A stretch of DNA of 6,400 bases from an uncultured Brachyspira sp. Its GTDB lineage: Bacteria > Cyanobacteriota > Vampirovibrionia > Gastranaerophilales > Gastranaerophilaceae. Position 1 is the stretch's first letter. Each line of letters starts with the position of its first letter. Positions 1-5,216 of the stretch are shown here, one piece after another. The notes beneath the pieces are model-generated. The model saw nothing but the letters and a program-made list of their open reading frames with translations. It was not told the origin of the DNA and searched no databases. Made by a program: the position numbers and the translations under genes. The stretch is taken from positions 1-6,400 of the forward strand of contig ONYB01000157.1 of NCBI GenBank assembly GCA_900321895.1, given 5' to 3'.

Positions 1-73
1 TGCGCTTGGCGCGATTCGAACGCGCGACCTATCCCTTAAAAGGGGAGTGCTCTACCTGCTGAGCTACAAGCGC
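1..73 (-). tRNA. tRNA-Lys (anticodon UUU)
   Basis: Read on the minus strand, the sequence folds as a complete 73-nt cloverleaf. The 7-bp acceptor stem is perfect (GCGCTTG with CAAGCGC), the D arm is GCTC/GAGC around AGCAGGTA, and the T arm is perfect (GCGCG, loop TTCGAAT, CGCGC). The discriminator is A. The anticodon loop CTTTTAA puts TTT at positions 34-36, which reads the lysine codons AAA and AAG. One oddity is that the outermost anticodon-stem pair (27-43) is a C-U mismatch; the other four pairs are sound. The discriminator is the first base of the window, so whether CCA is encoded cannot be seen. The gene lies downstream of, and in the same direction as, the glycosyltransferase gene. Confidence 0.96.
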
Positions 74-80
74 AAATTTT

Positions 81-86
81 ATTATA
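81..86 (-). promoter_or_regulatory. possible proximal -10 box for tRNA-Lys
   Basis: A perfect TATAAT hexamer on the minus strand lies 7 nt upstream of the mature tRNA 5' end, so initiation would fall almost at the tRNA start. No good -35 is found at 16-18 bp; the best nearby hexamer, TTGAGA at 99-104, is only 12 bp away. It could be a weak promoter or chance in A+T-rich DNA. The upstream promoter at 235-263 is better supported as the source of this transcript. Confidence 0.3.
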
Positions 87-93
87 ATGCTAT

Positions 94-237
94 TTAATTC
101 TCAATAATCTTTTGGGGGTATTCAGTTAGGATTTTCAACCTTCGCCACTTGCGACTCCAGCCTTTTTCCTTCGTGCATCCCTTCAGCTTTTCGAGCTTCT
201 GTCCTTCAAGCTTCCGTTCCGCCCCTGTAAGATTATC
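94..237 (-). other. G+C-rich purine-rich leader or small RNA region before tRNA-Lys
   Basis: This stretch is visibly richer in G+C than its surroundings and strongly purine-biased on the minus strand. It contains three AGCTT-type units on the plus strand (near 184-213) and small hairpins: AGCT/AGCT around CGAAA, and an AGG/CCT hairpin with a GAAA loop. A GGGG run near 222-225 could pair with the CCCCC run at about 114-118 and close a domain of roughly 100 nt. One minus-strand frame stays open for 47 codons (stop at 94-96) and encodes a Lys/Glu/Leu-rich sequence, but it has no ATG, GTG or convincing TTG start and no ribosome binding site. I therefore do not call a gene. It may be a transcribed leader of the tRNA, a small RNA, or a dispersed repeat copy. 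Confidence 0.4.
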
Positions 238-242
238 TTACA
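226..242. promoter_or_regulatory. perfect 17-bp palindrome over the -10 (possible operator)
   Basis: TGTAAGATTATCTTACA has two perfect 8-bp arms around one central base. It covers the whole -10 hexamer of the adjacent minus-strand promoter and extends to about the predicted start site, a classic position for a dimeric repressor's operator. No second copy is seen in the window and no regulator is encoded here, so the binding factor is unknown. As RNA it could also form a short hairpin at the end of read-through from the upstream gene, but no T-run follows. Confidence 0.45.
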
Positions 243-263
243 TGAAACAAAATTCTATGTCAA
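235..263 (-). promoter_or_regulatory. sigma-70-like promoter for the leader/tRNA-Lys unit
   Basis: On the minus strand there is a perfect consensus -35 TTGACA (258-263), a 17-bp spacer, and a -10 TAAGAT (235-240, 4 of 6 consensus). The predicted start is near position 228, about 155 nt upstream of the mature tRNA, so the transcript would run through the G+C-rich stretch into tRNA-Lys. The promoter lies just beyond the stop codon of the glycosyltransferase gene, where no intrinsic terminator is visible. It gives the tRNA a start independent of that gene. Confidence 0.6.
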
Positions 264-281
264 CAGTTTTTTGTTATTTTT

Positions 282-2969
282 TTATGCAACTTTTGAAATT
301 TTAGAATTTTGTCCGTAGTTTCTCTTATATACGTAAGCTCCGCCGCCTACCAAAACGATTGCACCGAGGATGATAAGAGCCGCTGCCTTTTGATATTTTG
401 AACCTTTTGGATTTTGAAGAGTTTGAACAGCTTCTTCTGCTTTTTTCTGAGCTGTACGTTTTAATTCTTCGAACTGACCGCCGAATTCGCCAACAAGACG
501 TTTTAAAGGTTTTTTATTTCTGCCTTCCCAGCCTTTTTGGAGTTCAAACCCGTCCTCTTTGTACAAATCGAGGGTTGAACGACCGGCGTTGAGAGCTTGA
601 TTGTTGTGCCAATCGAATTCGGAACGTCCTGCGTTTAGTGCCATGTTTTTGTATACATCAGGCTTTTCGTAATATGTTTTTGCCATATCTGCAAACATAT
701 CTGCTACTTCGTCAGAAGCAAGTTCGATACGTCTTTCGTCGATTTGTTGAGAAGTTAATTTTGACAAATCAGTGCCTTCCGGCCAATCCAAATCTTTTAC
801 ATTTCGCATGAACGCATTTGTTGTTTTGAACCCGTTTGCTTTTTCGGCATTTTCACCTGTTGTAACAATCATTTCACCTGCACCACCTGTGTTCAGTGAA
901 CCTGAAGGGGTTGCAGTTTGAAGAGCTTCCGGACATGACAAACCTTGCGGTTCACCACGAGAAGTAAATACTCCGTAAGTTGCCGCAGTTACAAGTCTTG
1001 CAGGGAAAAATCCGTTTCCGTACATGACGTTTGTTTTATATCTTCCACCGTCAAGCTCTTGGATTTTGCTCATTGTATCTTTTATAAGGTGGAAATCGCC
1101 GACACCTTTGTCATCCATTTCCCAAGGATCAGGCCCGCTACCAAGAGCGAGTTTAAAGTGATCTTTCCATTCCTGCGGAATATCTTCTCTTTGCAAGAAT
1201 TTGAGCATACCCTTCATTGTGATAGGAAAACCTTTTTGAGAATCAGAACGTCCCCAACCCATAAGCAAGATATCCTTTTTATCGAATTTAGAAAGACCGC
1301 CTAGAACGTAACGTTTTTTTTCTATCAAGTCTTTTGAATAGAAGAGGTTGTTTAATTCGTCATCGATTGCTGCATTTTGGAAATCTCCGATTTTATCCAA
1401 TCTTTTTTCTGTTGCTTCGCCTACCATATCCAAGAAAGCTTTTGTATTTGCACGTTTTGATTTTGCAATAGTTTCTGCCGAATCGGTTTTCGGATCATAC
1501 GGAGTATACCAGCTCATGTCGGCAGACAAGCCGTTATTTCTGCCCATTGTAGCTTTTGCGTCATTAACCTTGAACCCGTCAATATTACAACCGTTCGGTC
1601 TGCCTTCAATTTTATCACCTGCAACATCCGCAGCTCTAAAGAACGAGGTCAAACCTTTACACATATCATCAAGCTGAATTGCTTCGTTCGCAAAAGTATG
1701 AGAAACATGGTTTGCTGAAACGTTTTCAGGGTTCAAAGCTCTTGCGACAATCGGGGTTATTGACTGGTTATACAACCCTTTATCATCCACAAAATGTTGC
1801 AAAAACGGTCTTATAACTTTATCAACAACAGCTCCTTCTTCAGGAGAAATATGATTCCTGTGATGATCAATATCTATTAATTGAGGAAATTCAGGCATTT
1901 TTGACAATTTCAAATAATCTTCAGGTGTTGCTTTAAATCTTAAAAATTCAAGCGGACTACCAGTAACACCCTGATAATTTTCCATAGGGTTGTGGAAAAT
2001 ATCAACAATTTTCATGCCACGATAGTATGGCTCATTCACAGAACGATTTATTACTGATTCGGTTATCGGGAACCCTGTACGACAATGAGCAATAATATTA
2101 GAAGGGTTAAAATTTCCATGCTCCGGTGTATTTAATTTAGGAAGCATATCCGCAGCAGCTTCACCAAAATCTCTTGAGAAAAGGTTTAAATACGGGTGAT
2201 CTTTGAGTTCAGGGGTATATGAATAAGCCTTTTGAAATCTTGACATATCAGGTGTATGGATTACATAAACAGTTTTATCATCTACTGTATTCCCTTTTGG
2301 AATTACCATTCTGTAAACCTTATACGGTATTGATTTCAACTTGCCTAAATCATTTTCATCAATTCGTTGAATAACCCCTTTTGTTTCTGTTGGAATTACT
2401 TCTCTAAACGGATGAACTTTCATACCGTCAGGAATATTATATTTCGCCTTAATACTATCTTTTGGAGTTTCCGGAGCGTCTTGAACTACAAATTTAATTC
2501 TGTCTTCAGAAACATTCAAATTCTTTGCGATAACTGATTTTGGAGTGTTTTCATTCACGGAAATAAACAAATTTTCAGGTAACGGATCGTTCGGATTGTA
2601 CTCAATTCCTCTTGGAACGACAATCATTTTAATTCCACCGTCTTTGTTACCGTAACTGTAATACGGAACAATATGTTTAAAATCCATGCCGTCTTTATTT
2701 AATGCTTGCGGAAGCTGGTTTGCAACACCTGCCGCACCGCCACAATTATACATCCTCAACCCGATGTAACTGTCTTCAACGGAAACAGAAACACCTTGAT
2801 TAATATTTTTTGAAGGATTACCCGTGAAGGCAATATGCATTATTTTATTTGTATCAGCAACTCCCGTTGTTTGTACCGATTGCGTTGCGGCAGTCTTTTG
2901 AGCCGCCATATTTGGGTTCGCAAATCTGCTATTAGCTGTAGCATAAGGCATTACTGATGAAACTCGCAT
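282..2969 (-). CDS. glycogen/starch synthase-like glycosyltransferase (GT5-like, GT-B) with C-terminal membrane anchor
   Basis: The 895-aa protein is much longer than the roughly 480 aa of bacterial GlgA. Residues 1-50 are low-complexity and end in HIAFTGNP. The N-terminal GT-B half shows GGAAGVANQLPQAL (77-90), matching the KTGGLxDVxxxLPxAL loop of GT5 but with Asn75 where the ADP-glucose-binding Lys is expected. TVYVIHTPDMSRF (233-245) and NLFSRDFGEAAADML (262-276) follow the GlgA pattern, and NIIAHC (291-296) sits at the HDWH site. The nucleotide-sugar half has GRSDSQKG (573-580), equivalent to GRLxxQKG, and EPQGL (673-677), which carries the catalytic Glu. A charged region (about 825-855) precedes a single membrane segment (862-882) and a short Lys/Arg tail. 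The enzyme probably builds a glucan or other polysaccharide at the membrane, but donor and product are uncertain. The start is fixed by AAGGAG at 2976-2981, 6 nt before ATG. The family fold is likely; identity as true GlgA is not claimed. Confidence 0.75.
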   Translation of the reverse strand: MRVSSVMPYATANSRFANPNMAAQKTAATQSVQTTGVADTNKIMHIAFTGNPSKNINQGVSVSVEDSYIGLRMYNCGGAAGVANQLPQALNKDGMDFKHIVPYYSYGNKDGGIKMIVVPRGIEYNPNDPLPENLFISVNENTPKSVIAKNLNVSEDRIKFVVQDAPETPKDSIKAKYNIPDGMKVHPFREVIPTETKGVIQRIDENDLGKLKSIPYKVYRMVIPKGNTVDDKTVYVIHTPDMSRFQKAYSYTPELKDHPYLNLFSRDFGEAAADMLPKLNTPEHGNFNPSNIIAHCRTGFPITESVINRSVNEPYYRGMKIVDIFHNPMENYQGVTGSPLEFLRFKATPEDYLKLSKMPEFPQLIDIDHHRNHISPEEGAVVDKVIRPFLQHFVDDKGLYNQSITPIVARALNPENVSANHVSHTFANEAIQLDDMCKGLTSFFRAADVAGDKIEGRPNGCNIDGFKVNDAKATMGRNNGLSADMSWYTPYDPKTDSAETIAKSKRANTKAFLDMVGEATEKRLDKIGDFQNAAIDDELNNLFYSKDLIEKKRYVLGGLSKFDKKDILLMGWGRSDSQKGFPITMKGMLKFLQREDIPQEWKDHFKLALGSGPDPWEMDDKGVGDFHLIKDTMSKIQELDGGRYKTNVMYGNGFFPARLVTAATYGVFTSRGEPQGLSCPEALQTATPSGSLNTGGAGEMIVTTGENAEKANGFKTTNAFMRNVKDLDWPEGTDLSKLTSQQIDERRIELASDEVADMFADMAKTYYEKPDVYKNMALNAGRSEFDWHNNQALNAGRSTLDLYKEDGFELQKGWEGRNKKPLKRLVGEFGGQFEELKRTAQKKAEEAVQTLQNPKGSKYQKAAALIILGAIVLVGGGAYVYKRNYGQNSKISKVA

Positions 2970-3186
2970 ATTTTACTCCTTTATATTTTATATATTATTA
3001 GAAATTTTCCCATGCTTGCAGAAAAGAAAAACTTTACTGCTTATATAGTAAAATGCTGACATAAAATTTTTCAACAGCAAATCGAAGTTTTGTTAAGTTT
3101 TATTAAGTAAACATTTTTTTATATATTCGGTATTTTTTTATAGTTTCAAGTAAAATAGTTTTGTAGATTATATAAAAAGGGGAACA
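2970..3186. other. divergent intergenic region, glycosyltransferase/nucleoside transporter
   Basis: This A+T-rich gap separates two divergent genes. It holds the minus-strand promoter described separately. For the plus-strand transporter I see no convincing -35/-10 pair. TAAAAT at 3151-3156 is an acceptable -10 without a good -35, and TATAAA at 3171-3176 is too close to the ribosome binding site. The transporter's Shine-Dalgarno is AAGGGG at 3177-3182, 4 nt before ATG. No small gene is visible here. Confidence 0.5.
3045..3074 (-). promoter_or_regulatory. candidate promoter of the glycosyltransferase gene
   Basis: On the minus strand, -35 TTGAAA (3069-3074), an 18-bp spacer and -10 TACTAT (3045-3050) predict a start near 3038 and a 5' leader of about 70 nt ending at the AAGGAG ribosome binding site. 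A short inverted repeat, TTTACT (3033-3038) and AGTAAA (3047-3052), straddles the -10 and predicted start and might be a regulatory site. The -10 matches consensus at only four positions, and the A+T-rich context makes chance matches likely. Confidence 0.45.
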
Positions 3187-4467
3187 ATGAACAGATTTTT
3201 TGGAATTATCGGGATTATTATCATATTTGCAATTTGTTATGCGATTTCAAATAACAGAAAAGCAATCAATTACAAAACCGTCGGAACCGGGTTTGCACTT
3301 CAAATTCTGCTTGCGGTATTTATTTTTAAAGTACCGATTGGAAGAACTATTTTTATGGCAATCGGGAACTTTATCACAAAAATTCTTGATTTTGCAAAAG
3401 CCGGCGGACAATTTGTGTTCGGCCCACTTATGAATGACGGACAACTTCACGACGTTTTCGGTTCGGGAGCTACCGTTTTTGCTCTACAACTTATTTCTTC
3501 AATTATATTTATGATGATTTTAGTAAATATCCTTTATTATTACGGAATTATGCAGAGAATTATTCCTATTTTCGGAAAAGCTATGAATAAATTAATGTCC
3601 GTAAGCGGTGCTGAAGCCCTTTCAAACGTTGCAAGTTCTTTTGTCGGACAAATTTCCGCACAAATTATGATAAGACCGTATTTGGCAAAATTAACACGTT
3701 CAGAACTCTTAGCATCTATGGCAGGAAGTATGGCATGCATCTCAGGTGCAATGATGCCTATATATATCGGAATGGGGATTCCTGCACAATATCTTTTGGC
3801 ATCGTCTGTTATGGCCGCTCCGGGGGCATTAGTTCTCACAAAAATAATCTATCCTGAAACCTCCACTCCAGAAACAAGCGAAAATATTAAAATAAACTAC
3901 AGCAAAAGACGTAAACCGTATATTAATGTTTTTGATGCTATTTCTTGCGGGGCATCAGACGGGATGAAGGTTGCAATCAATGTTGCTGCGATGATTTTGG
4001 CTCTTGTTGCTTTAGTGGCAATGATTGACTGGATTTTACAAGGTGTCGGGCTTGCGATTGTAAAATATTTACACGTAAATTTCGCCTGCTTTGACTTAAC
4101 CCAACTTTCTCTCAAGATGATTTTGGGTAAAATCTTTGCTGTATTTGCGTTCTTTATGGGAGTTCCGATGAAAGATGCAACAACAGTCGGAAGCCTTATG
4201 GGTACAAAATTAGTCTTAAATGAAATGGTAGCCTATGTCGGATTAACCTCTTTACCGCAAGCGGCGATTTCAGCAAAAAGCTTTATGATTGCAAGTTTTG
4301 CACTTTGCAGTTTTGGTAACTTCGGCTCTATCGCAATCCAGTTAGGCGGTATCGGCGAACTTGCCCCAAACCAGAGAAAAAACCTTGCACGCCTAGGGGT
4401 TAGAGCATTGATTGCAGGAACTTTGACCTGCTATATGTCCGCAGCAATCGCCGGCATATTAATGTAA
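3187..4467 (+). CDS. concentrative nucleoside transporter (CNT/NupC family), divergent binding site
   Basis: The 426-aa inner-membrane protein has the usual length and order of CNT carriers: three N-terminal membrane helices, then two inverted-repeat halves each with a re-entrant hairpin. Diagnostic stretches are SNNRKAIN (21-28), IRPYLAKLTRSEL (162-174), LMGTKLVLNEMVAY (337-350) and CSFGNFGSIAIQLGGIG (374-390). CNTs import nucleosides with sodium or protons. Against vcCNT of Vibrio cholerae (alignment and numbering from memory), ribose contacts Glu332, Asn368 and Ser371 are kept as Glu346, Asn378 and Ser381, and nucleobase contact Gln154 as Gln155. Thr155-Glu156 become Ile156-Ser157, and sodium ligands Asn149 and Ser183 become Ser150 and Cys184. 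Ion coupling and substrate may therefore differ from classical members. It stands alone, with a divergent gene upstream and a convergent gene 2 bp downstream. The ATG is supported by AAGGGG at 3177-3182. Confidence 0.93.
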   Translation: MNRFFGIIGIIIIFAICYAISNNRKAINYKTVGTGFALQILLAVFIFKVPIGRTIFMAIGNFITKILDFAKAGGQFVFGPLMNDGQLHDVFGSGATVFALQLISSIIFMMILVNILYYYGIMQRIIPIFGKAMNKLMSVSGAEALSNVASSFVGQISAQIMIRPYLAKLTRSELLASMAGSMACISGAMMPIYIGMGIPAQYLLASSVMAAPGALVLTKIIYPETSTPETSENIKINYSKRRKPYINVFDAISCGASDGMKVAINVAAMILALVALVAMIDWILQGVGLAIVKYLHVNFACFDLTQLSLKMILGKIFAVFAFFMGVPMKDATTVGSLMGTKLVLNEMVAYVGLTSLPQAAISAKSFMIASFALCSFGNFGSIAIQLGGIGELAPNQRKNLARLGVRALIAGTLTCYMSAAIAGILM

Positions 4468-4469
4468 GT

Positions 4470-4781
4470 CTATTTTGGTAAATGATTTCGCCAATTTTCA
4501 TCAAGATTTTTTATAAATCTGTGAGCATCAATAACATCATCATAACTGATAGGTTCAGGGCCTTCCTGAACCTCCAGTGGAAGTTGGGCTTCCTCTTTTA
4601 CCTCAATATTGGAAAATCCTAAAAAAGCTACACCAAAATTTTTACCGCAATTTTGGCAAACGAGATTAACAACAGACAACCCTTTTTCCTCACGCTTTAT
4701 TTGAATAGAATCTTCATCAAAACCGTGCTTACATACTGAACAACAAAGGTTTGAGAATAATGCTTTTAATTTTCTTTTCAT
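4470..4781 (-). CDS. small zinc-ribbon protein of unknown function
   Basis: The 103-aa soluble protein has a Lys/Arg-rich start (MKRKLKALF) and two cysteine pairs, C14-x2-C17 (with an extra Cys13) and C42-x2-C45, spaced as in a zinc ribbon. A Glu/Pro-rich linker (about 59-77) leads to a conserved-looking tail, ISYDDVIDAHRFIKNLD (78-94). I do not recognise a named family. The ribbon may bind zinc and a nucleic acid or protein partner, but that is inference. The start has AGAGG at 4786-4790, 4 nt upstream. Its stop is 2 bp from the stop of the convergent transporter gene, so their transcripts probably overlap. It is divergent from the tiny membrane protein gene, with which it may share a promoter region. 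Confidence 0.85.
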   Translation of the reverse strand: MKRKLKALFSNLCCSVCKHGFDEDSIQIKREEKGLSVVNLVCQNCGKNFGVAFLGFSNIEVKEEAQLPLEVQEGPEPISYDDVIDAHRFIKNLDENWRNHLPK

Positions 4782-4824
4782 AATTCCTCTTTCTCTCCTA
4801 ATTTTATTACAAATGTAAATTTTT

Positions 4825-4854
4825 ATTAAATCTAATACTTTAGTAGGTTAACAA
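4825..4854 (-). promoter_or_regulatory. candidate promoter of the zinc-ribbon gene
   Basis: On the minus strand, -35 TTGTTA (4849-4854), an 18-bp spacer and -10 TTTAAT (4825-4830, 5 of 6 consensus) point toward the zinc-ribbon gene. Its -35 overlaps the -35 of the plus-strand promoter at 4848-4876 through the palindrome GTTAAC at 4847-4852. The surrounding A+T richness lowers confidence. Confidence 0.4.
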
Positions 4855-4876
4855 AATTTAAAAAAAGATACATAAT
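4848..4876 (+). promoter_or_regulatory. sigma-70-like promoter of the 32-aa membrane protein
   Basis: -35 TTAACA (4848-4853, 5 of 6 consensus), exactly 17 bp, then -10 CATAAT (4871-4876, 5 of 6). The predicted start is near 4883, giving a leader of about 20 nt that holds the strong AGGAGG at 4892-4897, 6 nt before ATG. The close agreement of promoter, ribosome binding site and start codon is the main reason for calling the small gene real. Confidence 0.65.
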
Positions 4877-4903
4877 GTGAGTGTAAGTAATAGGAGGCTT
4901 ATC

Positions 4904-5002
4904 ATGGACGCTATTAACTTGGTTCTCTTTGGTTTCATTGTTTACACTGCATTAATTGTAGTTCCTAGTATTTGGGAAGAATTAACCGCAGAAGGCAACT
5001 AA
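4904..5002 (+). CDS. 32-aa single-pass membrane protein, unknown function
   Basis: This small gene starts with MDAIN, has one hydrophobic segment of about 19 residues (LVLFGFIVYTALIVVPSIW, 6-24) with a Pro near its end, and ends in the acidic tail EELTAEGN. It has no Lys or Arg, so net charge is clearly negative and topology cannot be set by the positive-inside rule. It has its own promoter, the full Shine-Dalgarno AGGAGG at 4892-4897 and a TAA stop, so expression is likely strong. Size and shape resemble small subunits of membrane complexes (for example CydX, PetN or the Psb peptides of cyanobacteria), but I see no diagnostic match and assign none. A weak terminator-like hairpin follows 28 bp after the stop. 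It is divergent from the zinc-ribbon gene. Confidence 0.75.
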   Translation: MDAINLVLFGFIVYTALIVVPSIWEELTAEGN

Positions 5003-5029
5003 ACCGTTACTAAAATATTCGACGTAATG

Positions 5030-5054
5030 AATTAGAAATTTGTTTCAATTTTTT
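5030..5054 (+). terminator. weak A+T-only terminator-like hairpin after the small membrane protein gene
   Basis: AATT (5030-5033), one bulged A, GAAA (5035-5038), loop TTTG, TTTC (5043-5046) and AATT (5047-5050) make an 8-bp stem with one bulge, followed directly by TTTT. The stem has only one G-C pair, so it would be a weak intrinsic terminator. The position, 28 bp after the stop codon, is right. Confidence 0.35.
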
Positions 5055-5078
5055 CATCGAGGGTTAGAGAGATTTGGT

Positions 5079-5190
5079 CTTTAAAAAGTGTTTAAAGTAC
5101 GCTTGCTAAGCAGGCAGGAACTTTGTCATGCAAAATTTTTGAATTTTTTTTAGAATTTTTAAATTTTTAGCAAGACAAAAATTTTGTTGC
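5079..5190. repeat. cluster of inverted repeats and T-runs between small membrane gene and bioA
   Basis: Four dyad elements are packed here. CTTTAAA (5079-5085) pairs perfectly with TTTAAAG (5091-5097) across 5 nt. GCTTGC (5101-5106) pairs with GCAGGC (5110-5115) across TAA, with one G-T pair. CTTGCTAA (5102-5109) is perfectly complementary to TTAGCAAG (5167-5174) across 57 nt of T-rich DNA. GCAA/CAAAA (5170-5180, GA bulged) pairs with TTTTGTTGC (5182-5190). The long-range pair competes with the second and fourth hairpins, so alternative folds are possible. No coding potential is seen. It may be a bidirectional transcription-end region or a structured RNA; neither hairpin is followed by a clean T-run in the direction that would prove termination. 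Confidence 0.4.
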
Positions 5191-5216
5191 GATATTTATT
5201 ACTACTTTTTACCGAA

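Noticed and set aside
94..237. 47-codon open frame on the minus strand (Lys/Glu/Leu-rich)
   Set aside because: There is no usable start codon and no ribosome binding site, and an open frame of this length is not improbable in G+C-rich, purine-rich DNA.
945..1304. Plus-strand open frames inside the glycosyltransferase gene (also 398-592 and 1348-1677)
   Set aside because: They are antisense shadows of a clearly coding minus-strand frame, with no ribosome binding sites and no recognisable domains.
4904..5002. Assigning the 32-aa protein to PsbZ, PetN, PsaM or CydX
   Set aside because: Only general features agree (one helix, MD start, Trp near the membrane edge). No diagnostic residues match, and photosynthetic subunits would not be expected in this kind of organism.
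5061..5115. tRNA-Ser(GCU)-like stretch: AGAGAGATTTGGTC near the start and TTGCTAA resembling an anticodon loop
   Set aside because: The putative anticodon stem has only two sound pairs, no GTTCRA-type T arm follows and no acceptor stem closes. The segment is explained by local hairpins; at most it is a decayed remnant.
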